The notes below the pieces were generated by a model that saw only the letters and a list, made by a program, of their open reading frames with translations, was not told where the DNA came from and ran no database searches. From an uncultured Clostridia bacterium (GTDB taxonomy: Bacteria; Bacillota; Clostridia; Oscillospirales; Ruminococcaceae): a DNA stretch of 64,000 nucleotides. Positions within the stretch are counted from its first letter, which is position 1. The number at the start of each line of letters is the position of its first letter. Shown here piece by piece: positions 20,019-30,388 of this stretch. A program made the position numbers and the translations under genes. Location: positions 1 to 64,000 of the forward strand of contig CANRNT010000056.1 of NCBI GenBank assembly GCA_947631995.1, in the 5' to 3' direction.

Positions 20019-20953
20019 AAACAGCAATAGTTACCGGCGCAGGTGGCTTTATAGGCGGAGCGTTGTCAAAAACACTACTTGAGAGAGGATATACTATTTA
20101 CGGAATTGACGTCAAGATCGAATATCTTCAGTCACTTTGCGAATACAAAACATTTGTGCCGTTGCAAATTGATCTGACAACCGACTGTATCTCTGACAAA
20201 ATTTCCGAAACTGTAGATCATCTGTTTTATCTTTCGTGGGGCGGCTCGTTAGGCGGAAATGATCTTTACGATATTGACCTGCAAACTAATAACATAAAGA
20301 CTGCCGCAAAGGTATGTCAAGATGCCGCGAAGATATGCAAAAAGTTTATCTTTGTAAGCTCAAGTTATGAGCATATGAAAAGCAGCAGCACGGGCGATTT
20401 TTCAGTTAATACTTACGGTATAGCAAAGAGATCGGCAGGCGACATTTGCGCGCAGTTATCTTCACAAAGCGGAATTGAGTATATAAAAGCGGTACTGACA
20501 AATACATACGGTGTTGGTGACCGTTCAAAAAAAGCGGTAAATACAATTATAAACGCCATGCAAAATGGTCTGCCGTTAAAATTGGTGTTGGGTGACAGAC
20601 CAAATGATTGGGTGTACATTGATGATACAGTCAGCGGATTAGTAACTGTAGCAGAAAAATGCCGTTCTTTCAGATCATATTATATCGGACACAGAAATAT
20701 ATCGGCGTTCAGAGAAAAAATTGAGATAATGCGTGATGTGATTTGCCCGGGCAGAGATCTGACATTCGGAGAAATGCCCGAAAATACATATATAGATTAC
20801 ACACAACTTACAAATATGATACCCGACACTTTCGAGTGTCAGACAGATTTCAAAGAAAGCATACTAAAAACCGCTAAATGGCTAAAAGCGCAGAATATTG
20901 TGCAAAATGAACAAGTGAAAAATCAGACCACGGGGGGGCATTTAACTGCCTGA
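20015..20953 (+). CDS. NAD-dependent epimerase/4-ketoreductase, paralog A
   Basis: KTAIVTGAGGFIGGALSKTLLERG, SSYEHMK, YGIAKRSAGD extended SDR. Confidence 0.8.
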   Translation: MKTAIVTGAGGFIGGALSKTLLERGYTIYGIDVKIEYLQSLCEYKTFVPLQIDLTTDCISDKISETVDHLFYLSWGGSLGGNDLYDIDLQTNNIKTAAKVCQDAAKICKKFIFVSSSYEHMKSSSTGDFSVNTYGIAKRSAGDICAQLSSQSGIEYIKAVLTNTYGVGDRSKKAVNTIINAMQNGLPLKLVLGDRPNDWVYIDDTVSGLVTVAEKCRSFRSYYIGHRNISAFREKIEIMRDVICPGRDLTFGEMPENTYIDYTQLTNMIPDTFECQTDFKESILKTAKWLKAQNIVQNEQVKNQTTGGHLTA

Positions 20954-20993
20954 TCTCGTCATTTTCACCAAGCCTTGATGAAAGGCTGGTGGC

Positions 20994-21914
20994 ATGATGA
21001 ATACCGTTGTAGTAACCGGCGCAGGAGGCTTTATAGGCGGAGCACTTACAGAAAAGCTTTTGCAAAACGGTGTTAAGGTCTACGGGGTAGATATTTCAGA
21101 AAAAATGCTTGAAAGGTATACGGACAAGGCAAATTTCATTCCCGTAGTTGCAGATTTTTCTCTATACCATATGCTCTCGCAGATGATAACGGACAAAAAC
21201 GTAGATGTGTTCTATCATTTGGCGTGGCAGGGCGTGTTCGGAGAAGCCTTTAAAAATTACGAACTACAGCTTAACAACGCCAAATACGCCTGCGATGCTA
21301 TTATGCAGGCAATAAAGATAGGCGCGGATAAATTTATTTTTGCAGGAACGTATAATGAGTTTGAAATAAACAACATTATATTTTCAGAAAAAGCAGAGCC
21401 AAGGTATACCTGCATATATTCTTCTTCAAAATTTGCCGCCGATATGATATGCAAAACTATCGCAGCGCAAAATAAAATAAGCTATAACGCAGGGTTGGTC
21501 GCTATGGCATACGGCGAGGGCAACAAGTCGCAAATGCTCGCGAATACTCTTATACGCTCATTTAACAACAATGTAAGACCTAAGCTTATAGACGGGTATA
21601 ATCTTTACGATTTTGTATATATCGACGATATCACAGATGCTTATATTGCAATAGGAGATAAAGGTAAAAATTTAAAAAGCTATTACATAGGTCACAGAAA
21701 TCTAAAGACTTTCCGTGAATGGGTAAATGAAATAAAAGATATTTTATCGCCCAAAATGGAGCTTGTCTTTGGTGAATACAAGGATAATCAGTCAATAGAC
21801 TATTCAAAGATAGATATTGACGCGCTCTACAGAGATACAGGCTTTGAATGTAAATCAGATTTTAAAGAAAGCATACTAAAGACCGCAGAATGGCTGAAAG
21901 GATATGAACAATGA
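20994..21914 (+). CDS. NAD-dependent epimerase/4-ketoreductase, paralog B
   Basis: NTVVVTGAGGFIGGALTEKLLQNG. C-terminus [21 protein letters not shown] parallels paralog A CQTDFKESILKTAKWLKAQ. Confidence 0.8.
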   Translation: MMNTVVVTGAGGFIGGALTEKLLQNGVKVYGVDISEKMLERYTDKANFIPVVADFSLYHMLSQMITDKNVDVFYHLAWQGVFGEAFKNYELQLNNAKYACDAIMQAIKIGADKFIFAGTYNEFEINNIIFSEKAEPRYTCIYSSSKFAADMICKTIAAQNKISYNAGLVAMAYGEGNKSQMLANTLIRSFNNNVRPKLIDGYNLYDFVYIDDITDAYIAIGDKGKNLKSYYIGHRNLKTFREWVNEIKDILSPKMELVFGEYKDNQSIDYSKIDIDALYRDTGFECKSDFKESILKTAEWLKGYEQ

Positions 21915-23080
21915 AAAAAGTAATAGTCGTAGGCAGCGGATTTTCGGGAAGCATAATTGCCCGAAAAATAGCAGAAGAACTTGACATTGCAGTTGATGTG
22001 ATAGAACGCAGGGCGCATATAGGAGGAAACGCTTATGATGAGTATGACGAAAACGGAATACTTATCCAAAAGTACGGTCCTCACTTTATAAACACAAACA
22101 ATTACGATGTAATAAAATTTCTGCTGAAATACACCAAACTGTTTCGGCACGATGCGCGGCTTCTGAGTTTTATCGACGGCGAATACGTCCAGCTGCCGTT
22201 CAATTTCAGGACTATGCAGCAGCTTGCAGGCGATGAAAGGTCTGTTGGACTGTTGAAAGCTATGCGCACAGAATTTGCAGGCCGCGACAGAGTGCCTATT
22301 TTTGAACTTCTCAGCAGTGATAATGAAGATGTCCGCAGCTATGGCGAACTGCTGTTTGAAAAAGCGTACAGAACTTACACGGCAAAGCAATGGGGCCTTG
22401 CTCCCGAAGATATTGATAAAAGCGTTCTTGAAAGAGTGCCTATGGCAATGAATTTTGACGAAAGATATCTCAATAAAGACTTTCAGTATCTGCCTATGCA
22501 CGGTTTTACTGAAATCTTCAAGAATATGCTGGATCATAAAAATATAAACGTAACGCTGAATTGCGATGCTATGGAACATCTTGAACTGGACGCTGACAGC
22601 CACGTTATAAAATACGATAACGAAAAGGTCGATCTGCTGGTATTTACGGGAGCGATAGATACGCTCTTTGGTGAAAAGTACGGCAGACTGCCATATAGGT
22701 CTTTGGATATAAGATATGAATATTTCGACGAGGAAAAACATCTTCCGTGTGAGATAATATCATATCCACAAGCTGACGGATATACGAGAAAGACAGAGTA
22801 CAAACAGTTTACATATAACGCGCCGAGGGCAGAAAAAACAGTCGTGGCTACCGAGTATCCGCTTGAATACGACCCGAGCGACGAAAAGGCGTCTATCCCG
22901 TATTATCCCGTTCTCACCGATGAAAGCAGCGAGATGTATGCAAAGTATGTCAAAGAAACGAATAAGTACGGCAACATAGTACTCTGCGGCCGTCTTGCCG
23001 AATTTAAATACTACAACATGGATATATGTATTGAACACGCGCTCCAAAAATTTGAGGAAATAAAGGAGAAATTAAAATGA
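21911..23080 (+). CDS. glf: UDP-galactopyranose mutase
   Basis: [68 protein letters not shown]. Confidence 0.95.
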   Translation: MKKVIVVGSGFSGSIIARKIAEELDIAVDVIERRAHIGGNAYDEYDENGILIQKYGPHFINTNNYDVIKFLLKYTKLFRHDARLLSFIDGEYVQLPFNFRTMQQLAGDERSVGLLKAMRTEFAGRDRVPIFELLSSDNEDVRSYGELLFEKAYRTYTAKQWGLAPEDIDKSVLERVPMAMNFDERYLNKDFQYLPMHGFTEIFKNMLDHKNINVTLNCDAMEHLELDADSHVIKYDNEKVDLLVFTGAIDTLFGEKYGRLPYRSLDIRYEYFDEEKHLPCEIISYPQADGYTRKTEYKQFTYNAPRAEKTVVATEYPLEYDPSDEKASIPYYPVLTDESSEMYAKYVKETNKYGNIVLCGRLAEFKYYNMDICIEHALQKFEEIKEKLK

Positions 23081-23955
23081 AAGGCATAATACTCGCTGGG
23101 GGCAAGGGCACGCGGCTGTATCCGAACACAATAGCGGTAAGCAAGCAGCTTTTGCCAATCTATGACAAGCCGCTTATATACTATCCGCTGTCGGTTCTGC
23201 TGCTTGCAAATATCTCTGACATACTTATAATATCCACACCGCAGGACATAGATAATTACAAAAAACTTTTGGGCGACGGCTCCAGAATAGGCGTTAAGTT
23301 TACATATGCCGTTCAGGACAAGCCCAGAGGTCTGGCAGATGCGTTTATCCTTGGTGCGGGATTTATCGGTAACGACAGCGTTTGCCTTGTTCTTGGGGAT
23401 AACGTGTTCTACGGTCAGTATTTTTCATCTGTACTTGAAAAAGCAAAGGCTCAGGCTGAAAAATTCGGCGCGGCTATATTCGGCTATCCCGTAAAGAACC
23501 CCAAAGAGTTCGGCGTGGTAGAGTTTGATGAAAACAACCGAGTTATTTCTATCGAAGAAAAGCCCGAAGAACCAAAGTCAAACTATGCTGTACCCGGATT
23601 GTATTTCTACGATAACGAAGTCGTTGAGATAGCAAAAAACGTAAAGCCCTCGGCACGCGGTGAAATAGAGATAACGTCAATAAACAATTATTATCTTGAA
23701 AAAGGCAAATTGCAGGTCACCCTCATGGGCAGAGGCATGGCATGGCTGGATACAGGCTCTCCGAAAGGTATGCACAAGGCGGGCGGATTTGTCAAGACGG
23801 TGCAGGAAATGCAGGGATTTTATATATCCTGCATTGAGGAGATAGCATGGCGCAGAGGCTTTATAACCACGCAGCAGTTGAAAGCTCTTGGCGAAGAATT
23901 GAAAATGACCGATTACGGCAAATATATTTTATCACTGGCGGAGGAAGAAGTATGA
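23077..23955 (+). CDS. rfbA: Glucose-1-phosphate thymidylyltransferase
   Basis: [41 protein letters not shown]. Confidence 0.95.
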   Translation: MKGIILAGGKGTRLYPNTIAVSKQLLPIYDKPLIYYPLSVLLLANISDILIISTPQDIDNYKKLLGDGSRIGVKFTYAVQDKPRGLADAFILGAGFIGNDSVCLVLGDNVFYGQYFSSVLEKAKAQAEKFGAAIFGYPVKNPKEFGVVEFDENNRVISIEEKPEEPKSNYAVPGLYFYDNEVVEIAKNVKPSARGEIEITSINNYYLEKGKLQVTLMGRGMAWLDTGSPKGMHKAGGFVKTVQEMQGFYISCIEEIAWRRGFITTQQLKALGEELKMTDYGKYILSLAEEEV

Positions 23956-24971
23956 CAGTCATAGTAACCGGCGGTGCCGGATTTATAGGCAGCAATTTTA
24001 TCTTTCATATGCTCAAAGCATATCCGAATTACCGCATTATTTGTCTGGACAAGCTGACGTATGCAGGAAATCTGTCTACTCTCGAGCCTGTGATGAATGA
24101 GCCGAATTTCAGATTTGTAAAGCTTGATATCTGCGACCGTGAGGGCGTTTACAAACTGTTTGAAGAAGAAAAGCCGGATATTATAGTGAACTTTGCGGCA
24201 GAAAGCCATGTTGACAGGTCTATAGAAGATCCCGAAGTCTTTTTGCAGACTAATATTCTCGGTACTCAGGTACTTATGGACGCTTGCAGAAAGTACGGTA
24301 TTGAGCGTTATCATCAGGTATCTACCGATGAGGTGTATGGTGATCTTCCGCTTGACAGAGCCGACTTGTTCTTTACCGAAGAAACGCCAATACATACAAG
24401 TTCTCCGTATTCTGCTTCAAAGGCATCGGCCGATCTGCTTGTTATGGCGTACCACAGAACGTTCGGGCTTCCTGTTACGATAAGCCGCTGTTCAAACAAT
24501 TATGGGCCTTATCACTTTCCCGAGAAACTCATTCCTCTTATGATAGCAAACGCGCTTGCGGACAAGCCTCTTCCTGTTTACGGAAAGGGAGAAAACGTTC
24601 GCGACTGGTTGTATGTTGAAGACCACTGCCGTGCGATAGATCTGATCATACACAAGGGAAAAGTCGGCGAGGTATACAACGTAGGCGGCCACAACGAGAT
24701 GAAGAACATCGACATAGTAAAGCTCATCTGCAAAGAGCTAGGCAAACCTGAAACGCTGATTACATACGTTACCGACCGCAAGGGTCACGATATGCGCTAT
24801 GCTATAGACCCGACTAAAATTCACAGCGAACTGGGCTGGCTGCCCGAGACTAAATTTGCAGACGGCATAAAGAAAACGATAAAATGGTATCTTGAAAACC
24901 GCGAATGGTGGGAGACCATTATTTCCGGTGAGTACCAAAATTACTATGAGAAGATGTATGGAGAGAGGTAA
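23952..24971 (+). CDS. rfbB: dTDP-glucose 4,6-dehydratase
   Basis: [67 protein letters not shown] overlap with rfbA; the longer ORF call is trimmed. Confidence 0.95.
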   Translation: MTVIVTGGAGFIGSNFIFHMLKAYPNYRIICLDKLTYAGNLSTLEPVMNEPNFRFVKLDICDREGVYKLFEEEKPDIIVNFAAESHVDRSIEDPEVFLQTNILGTQVLMDACRKYGIERYHQVSTDEVYGDLPLDRADLFFTEETPIHTSSPYSASKASADLLVMAYHRTFGLPVTISRCSNNYGPYHFPEKLIPLMIANALADKPLPVYGKGENVRDWLYVEDHCRAIDLIIHKGKVGEVYNVGGHNEMKNIDIVKLICKELGKPETLITYVTDRKGHDMRYAIDPTKIHSELGWLPETKFADGIKKTIKWYLENREWWETIISGEYQNYYEKMYGER

Positions 24972-24974
24972 CGA

Positions 24975-25010
24975 AAAAACCGACAATCATTAGGTTGTCG
25001 GTTTTGCTTA
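24975..25010 (+). terminator. Rho-independent terminator of the left glycan operon
   Basis: aaaaccgacaa-tcattagg-ttgtcggtttt followed by tgctt. Confidence 0.75.
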
Positions 25011-25023
25011 TTTAAATCATCTG

Positions 25024-25662
25024 TCACTTTTTCTTTGAGGAGACTATCATAGCGGCAGCCAAAGCTGTTCCCGCAAGTACCAGTCCTACGCCTGCACCCG
25101 TCGGTTTGTTGCTGCTGTCGGCAGGCTTATTTGAAGAACTGCTCTCGCTTGATGATATTTCCTCCTGTGAGCTTGCTTCCGATGAAGCAGGATTAACTAC
25201 GACTTCCTTAGGCTTGCCTGCTCCGTTGAGTGTTACTCCCGTCAACGAAATACCATTGCCGCACAAAAACTTTATCTTAACGGACGTGCTTCCTGACGGA
25301 ATACTTATTCCCGTAACATTTGCGGTGTATATGTTGCTGTCTTCAGCTATCTCTGTAAAAACTATATCCGCACTCTCTTCAAGAGACCAACTGTATGTCT
25401 GAGTGCTTCCCGCTTCTATAACAAAGCTTCCTGCGGCGTTGACTGAAGTGGGGTCAACTGTTATTGTAAGTGTAATGGAGGTAAGCTTTGCCAATTCATC
25501 GGCAGAAGAATAAATTCCGTTTTCGCCAACTAAGACCACCTCGCCGTCGGATATCCTATCAACCTCTACCTTGTAATTGGGGGTCTCATCAGCAAAAGCT
25601 GTTACAGCCGAACTGCACAAAAACAAGATAGCCGCCGATAAAAAAGCAATGGTTTTTTTCAT
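25024..25662 (-). CDS. Small secreted, C-terminally anchored surface protein
   Basis: Signal peptide MKKTIAFLSAAILFLCSSAVTAFA, beta-rich middle, Ser-rich linker, NKPTGAGVGLVLAGTALAAAMIVSSKKK anchor-like tail. Confidence 0.7.
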   Translation of the reverse strand: MKKTIAFLSAAILFLCSSAVTAFADETPNYKVEVDRISDGEVVLVGENGIYSSADELAKLTSITLTITVDPTSVNAAGSFVIEAGSTQTYSWSLEESADIVFTEIAEDSNIYTANVTGISIPSGSTSVKIKFLCGNGISLTGVTLNGAGKPKEVVVNPASSEASSQEEISSSESSSSNKPADSSNKPTGAGVGLVLAGTALAAAMIVSSKKK

Positions 25663-25710
25663 AGCGCGTCCTCCAAAAAATGTCGATTATTGTAGATTTA
25701 TTACGAGCTT

Positions 25711-25739
25711 AATATACTGCATTTTAAGCTGAATGTCAA
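25711..25739 (-). promoter_or_regulatory. Sigma-A-type promoter TTGACA-N17-TATATT for the small surface protein
   Basis: Direct reverse-strand match. Confidence 0.7.
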
Positions 25740-25870
25740 TACGCCAAGAAAGATTTTGTATGGTTGAATAAATTTGCAATAATATTTGTTTCAAAGTTGG
25801 CGAATATATACAAAGCGCGTATCCCCATGATGATATTCATAATACTTATTTCAGTTTGCCATATATGTTT

Positions 25871-27175
25871 TCACTCATACTTATCCTTATCCCCCACACT
25901 TATATCTCTGCCGATCTGCACCTCGATGATCTTCAGCACGGTTTTAGCCTTGACTGTGTGTTTTGCAGTCTTAGGGAGCTGTATAACATCACCTGCACGC
26001 ACGGTGAACGTCTTTCCGTCAACAGTTGCTTCACCCTCACCCGAGATGATCGTCCACACTTCATCGCGGTAGCGGTGGCTGTGGTAGCTCATCTGATGCT
26101 GAGGATTCAGTGTTATCTTTATCGTCATGCTTTCTTCTTCAACATCAAGCACCCTGAAGCTGCCCCATGACTTCTCAGCAAACATGATCTGCTGGTCTAT
26201 CTCGTCAACAAAAGGCTTAATATAGCTGCTCTGCTCCTTGTCGGAAATAAGTATTCCCTCCGGGCTTGCAGCTATAACGACGTTTTTCAGTCCCATAGCA
26301 ATAATGGGTATGCCAAGCTCGTTTATAGCCTGCGTGTTTTTGCAGTTATCGTTAAAACGCACATCCCCCACAGCCTGCTCCTGCATTTCTTCAGTAAGGG
26401 TGTTCCATGTTCCGAGATCTTTCCACTCTCCGTTGAAACGCAGAACGGTAATGTTGCTTTCCTTTTCTGCAACTGCGTAGTCAAAGCTTATCTTAGGCAA
26501 GTCTGCGTAACCCTCAAAAAGAGCTTTGTAATCACTTGTGCCAAGATATTCTTTTGCTTTTTCCAGAACGTATTTCAGCTTGTATGCAAACACTCCGCCA
26601 TTCCACAGCGCGCCTTGATTTATATACTCTTGCGCAGTCTTAACGTCGGGCTTCTCTTTGAACGACGAAACCTCACTTACGCTGTCTTCGGTTTTCGGGA
26701 TTATGTAACCGTATTTTTCAGAAGGGTATGTCGGCTCTATGCCCATTAACACAAGACCTGCCGATGGCTTGTCCGCGAGAATGGAAAGCGTTTTAAGAGC
26801 TTCAAAATAATCATCGTTTACATACGGATCTACCGGACAAACGACAACAGCTTCATTTTCGCTTATTCCTATGACATCATGAAGATATGCCGTTGCAAGG
26901 GCAATTGCAGGGAAAGTATCGCGGCGGCAGGGTTCAACAGAGATACCGACGTTTTCGCCCAGTTGATTGTGAAGAGCAGACACCTGAGATTTGCTCGTCG
27001 CAATTGTAACATTAGCGTTTGCATCTGCCTTTTTTATCTGCCGGTATACTCTCTGCACCATTGATTCGTATTCGTCGCCGTTTTTGAACAGCTTAATAAA
27101 CTGCTTGCTGCGTATGTCGTTTGACAGCGGCCACAGGCGTTTGCCCGATCCGCCGGAGAGAAGGATTATGTTCAT
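25871..27175 (-). CDS. manC: Mannose-1-phosphate guanylyltransferase / mannose-6-phosphate isomerase-type bifunctional protein
   Basis: MNIILLSGGSGKRLWPLSNDIRSKQFIKLF, FKEKPDVKTAQEY; cupin end SWGSFRVLDVEEESMTIKITLNPQHQMSYHSHRYRDEVWTIISGEG. Confidence 0.95.
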   Translation of the reverse strand: MNIILLSGGSGKRLWPLSNDIRSKQFIKLFKNGDEYESMVQRVYRQIKKADANANVTIATSKSQVSALHNQLGENVGISVEPCRRDTFPAIALATAYLHDVIGISENEAVVVCPVDPYVNDDYFEALKTLSILADKPSAGLVLMGIEPTYPSEKYGYIIPKTEDSVSEVSSFKEKPDVKTAQEYINQGALWNGGVFAYKLKYVLEKAKEYLGTSDYKALFEGYADLPKISFDYAVAEKESNITVLRFNGEWKDLGTWNTLTEEMQEQAVGDVRFNDNCKNTQAINELGIPIIAMGLKNVVIAASPEGILISDKEQSSYIKPFVDEIDQQIMFAEKSWGSFRVLDVEEESMTIKITLNPQHQMSYHSHRYRDEVWTIISGEGEATVDGKTFTVRAGDVIQLPKTAKHTVKAKTVLKIIEVQIGRDISVGDKDKYE

Positions 27176-27179
27176 ATTC

Positions 27180-28121
27180 TCACCTCTCCGCCCGTATGGG
27201 GTTATTCAAAAAATCTTCATAGGCAAGCCTTATGCCGTCTTCAAGCTCTGTTTTGTATGTCCAACCTAACTTTGTGGCTTTGCTCACATCAAGCAGCTTT
27301 CTTGGCATTCCGTTAGGCTTAGATGTATCCCAACTGATTTTTCCGTCGTATCCAACAACTCTTGCTACAAGTTCAGTAAGTTCTTTAATAGTAACATCTC
27401 TGCCCGAGCCAATATTTACCGTTTCACTTCCAGTATAATTATCCATGAAATATACGCTAGCATTGGCAAGATCGTCTGCATATAAAAATTCTCTGTATGC
27501 AGAACCGTCACCCCAGCATGTAACTTCGTTATAATTATTTTCCTTTGCCTCATGAAACCGCCGTATCAAAGCCGGCACAACGTGAGATGTTTTTGTACTG
27601 TAATTATCATTCAAGCCATAAATATTGCATGGCATGATAGAAATATAACCTGTGCCATACTGTCTGTTAAGATATTCACAGTATCTCAACCCTGCTATTT
27701 TTGCCAGGGCATAAGCTTCATTAGTAGGCTCAAGAGAACCTGTCAAAAGATATTCTTCTTTCATAGGCTGATCGCAAAGTCTTGGATAAATACAGGAAGA
27801 ACCTATAAATTCAAGCTTTTTCACACCGCTTTTCCATGCGGCGTTGATCACATTGAATTCAAGAAGTATATTATCATACATAAAATCAGCAGGGTGAATT
27901 GAATTTGTGCCTATACCACCCACTTTTGCAGCCGCCAGAAACACATACTCCGGCATTTCCTCTTTGAAGAAACGTTCAACATCTGCCTGCCGGCACAGAT
28001 CAAGCTCCGCATGGGTTCTTGTTATTATGTTTGTATATCCCTGTCTTTCAAGTTCTCTTACAATTGCCGAACCGACCATTCCTCTATGCCCTGAAACGTA
28101 TATCTTTGAATTTTTCTGCAT
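27180..28121 (-). CDS. GDP-L-fucose synthase / GDP-L-colitose synthase (Fcl/ColC-like)
   Basis: KIYVSGHRGMVGSAIVRELERQGY, FLAAAKVGGIGTNSIHPADFMYDNILLEFNVI, GSSCIYPRL. Confidence 0.9.
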   Translation of the reverse strand: MQKNSKIYVSGHRGMVGSAIVRELERQGYTNIITRTHAELDLCRQADVERFFKEEMPEYVFLAAAKVGGIGTNSIHPADFMYDNILLEFNVINAAWKSGVKKLEFIGSSCIYPRLCDQPMKEEYLLTGSLEPTNEAYALAKIAGLRYCEYLNRQYGTGYISIMPCNIYGLNDNYSTKTSHVVPALIRRFHEAKENNYNEVTCWGDGSAYREFLYADDLANASVYFMDNYTGSETVNIGSGRDVTIKELTELVARVVGYDGKISWDTSKPNGMPRKLLDVSKATKLGWTYKTELEDGIRLAYEDFLNNPIRAER

Positions 28122-28139
28122 AATTTTTCACCTGCACGA

Positions 28140-29336
28140 TCATTTGAAAAGTTTAAGCAGAGAATTTATCTCGTAATCAAGCTCTTCTTTGCCAAGCCCG
28201 TGGTGGCAGCCGATGTAGAAACCGTTGTTATCAATGTACTCGGCATTCGGGTAGTTCTTTTCAATGTCACCGAATATCTCTTTGTAGATAGGCTGATTCA
28301 GCAGCGTAAGCATAGGTCTTGTCTCTATATTTGCAGATTCAAGATACTTGACTATCTCATTTTTTGTTTTTGGACTTTCAGGCTTTACAAGTATCGGGAA
28401 CATCATGTATGTATGCTCAATGTATTCGGGGTGTCTGGGAAGCTGTATGTACTTTTCCAGCGGCTCCAATCCCTTTATAAGATAATCGGCGTTTTGGTGT
28501 CTTGCACCCATTATCTCGTCAACTCTTTCAAGCTGACCCAGTCCCAGTGCGCCCTCCAGTTCGCCTACACGGTAACTGTAGCCCAGACGCACAAATGTAA
28601 ACCGCCTGTCCATGTCGGTCTTAAGTCGCTTCGGGCATACCTGCTCTCCGTCAGAGGCTATACATCTCTCGCAGGTGCAGGCTCTGCCGTGTGCCACCAG
28701 CGAGCGGAGTATCTCAGCAAGTTCGCTGTCGCTTGTGCACATTATGCCGCCTACACCGGTAGTAATAGTATGTGCAACATAGGTGCTGCACGCCATTATG
28801 TCGCTGAAGCTACCAACAGTTCTGCCGTTTATTTTGGCAAAATGCGCTTCTGCACAGTCCTCTATGATCCTGAGATCATGCTTTTTTGCGATCTCGCTTA
28901 TCCTGTCCATTTCGCACGGCATACCAAAGCAATGAACAGGTATTATACACCTTGTTTTTGAGGTTATGTGCTTTTCTATCTCGTCGGGATCCATATTATA
29001 TGACTTAATGTCAACATCAACAAAAACAGGCTTCAGACCTGCATGGAGCACAGAGTTCGACGTCGCTATAAAAGTAATGGCAGGTACAAGTATCTCAGCA
29101 TCGTCCTCCCAATTGTACTTTTCTTTAAGCGCCAGTATAGCAAGGTGAAGAGCACTTGTTCCGCTGTTACACATAACTCCATATTTATGTCCGTGCATAT
29201 TTGCAAACATTTTTTCAAACTTAGCTACATATTTTCCCTGAGAAAGTCTTTGATTGTCAAGCGCATCCATTACATACTTCTTTTCGATCTCTGTAACCGA
29301 TGCATATCCAACACCGATCTTATCCATATATTTCAC
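28140..29336 (-). CDS. DegT/DnrJ/EryC1/StrS-fold PLP enzyme with the Lys replaced by His (ColD/E1/RfbH-like sugar 3-dehydratase candidate)
   Basis: [20 protein letters not shown] where aminotransferases have K before x(I/L)[28 protein letters not shown] resembles the RfbH/AscC GRDCxC...C...CxKR cluster. Confidence 0.75.
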   Translation of the reverse strand: MKYMDKIGVGYASVTEIEKKYVMDALDNQRLSQGKYVAKFEKMFANMHGHKYGVMCNSGTSALHLAILALKEKYNWEDDAEILVPAITFIATSNSVLHAGLKPVFVDVDIKSYNMDPDEIEKHITSKTRCIIPVHCFGMPCEMDRISEIAKKHDLRIIEDCAEAHFAKINGRTVGSFSDIMACSTYVAHTITTGVGGIMCTSDSELAEILRSLVAHGRACTCERCIASDGEQVCPKRLKTDMDRRFTFVRLGYSYRVGELEGALGLGQLERVDEIMGARHQNADYLIKGLEPLEKYIQLPRHPEYIEHTYMMFPILVKPESPKTKNEIVKYLESANIETRPMLTLLNQPIYKEIFGDIEKNYPNAEYIDNNGFYIGCHHGLGKEELDYEINSLLKLFK

Positions 29337-30379
29337 CTTTCTGAATCAAGAATTGCTTTTTCTCTCTTGGCTGCTTTCCTGTCATGCTCAGCCATGATAT
29401 TCACAAGCTGTTCATAGCTTGTCTTCTGAGGATCCCAGCCGAGAACGGTTTTAGCCTTTGTCGGGTCGCCCAGCAGGTTGTCCACATCGGTAGGTCTGAA
29501 CCACGCGGGATTTACGCACACCAGCATTTTGCCTGTCGCTTTATCGTAACCCTTTTCGTCAAGTCCTTTGCCTTCCCAGCGGATATGTATGCCGTTTGCC
29601 TCAAACGCTTTTTCTGTAAAGTCACGCACGGTATGCTGCACGCCTGTCGCTATCACAAAGTCGTCGGGCTTGTCCTGCTGCATTATCAGCCACATACACT
29701 CAACGTAGTCTTTTGCATAGCCCCAGTCGCGCAGGCTGTCGAGATTGCCAAGCTCCAGATGATCTTGCAAGCCCTCAGCTATGCGCCCTGCCGCTATGGT
29801 TATCTTTCGGGTGACGAAATTCTCACCTCTGCGTTCTGACTCGTGATTGAACAGTATACCGTTGCAGGCGAACATTCCGTATGCCTCGCGGTATTCTTTG
29901 GTTATCCAGAATGCGTACTGCTTTGCGACAGCATACGGGCTGTATGGGTGGAACGGCGTTGTTTCCGACTGCGGTATTTCCTCTACCTTGCCGTAAAGCT
30001 CGGAAGTAGATGCCTGATAGACTCTCGTTTTATTTGTAAGACTGAGTATGCGAACGGCTTCGAGGATACGCAGAGTACCCAGAGCATCAACATCGCCGGA
30101 GTATTCGGGAACGTCAAACGACACCTGAACATGGCTCTGCGCCGCGAGGTTGTATATCTCATCGGGCTGCACCTCGGCGATTATGCGAATGATAGACGAA
30201 CTGTCTGACAAATCGCCGTCGTGGAGTGTCAGCTTGTCCTTTATGCGGTCTATTCGACCTGTGTTTGATATTGATGCACGGCGCGTTATGCCGTGTACAT
30301 CGTATCCTTTTTCAAGTAACAGTTCGGCAAGATAGCTGCCGTCCTGCCCGGTTATACCGGTGATAAGTGCTTTTTTCAT
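29333..30379 (-). CDS. gmd: GDP-mannose 4,6-dehydratase
   Basis: [73 protein letters not shown]. Confidence 0.95.
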   Translation of the reverse strand: MKKALITGITGQDGSYLAELLLEKGYDVHGITRRASISNTGRIDRIKDKLTLHDGDLSDSSSIIRIIAEVQPDEIYNLAAQSHVQVSFDVPEYSGDVDALGTLRILEAVRILSLTNKTRVYQASTSELYGKVEEIPQSETTPFHPYSPYAVAKQYAFWITKEYREAYGMFACNGILFNHESERRGENFVTRKITIAAGRIAEGLQDHLELGNLDSLRDWGYAKDYVECMWLIMQQDKPDDFVIATGVQHTVRDFTEKAFEANGIHIRWEGKGLDEKGYDKATGKMLVCVNPAWFRPTDVDNLLGDPTKAKTVLGWDPQKTSYEQLVNIMAEHDRKAAKREKAILDSER

Positions 30380-30388
30380 GAAAATGCC

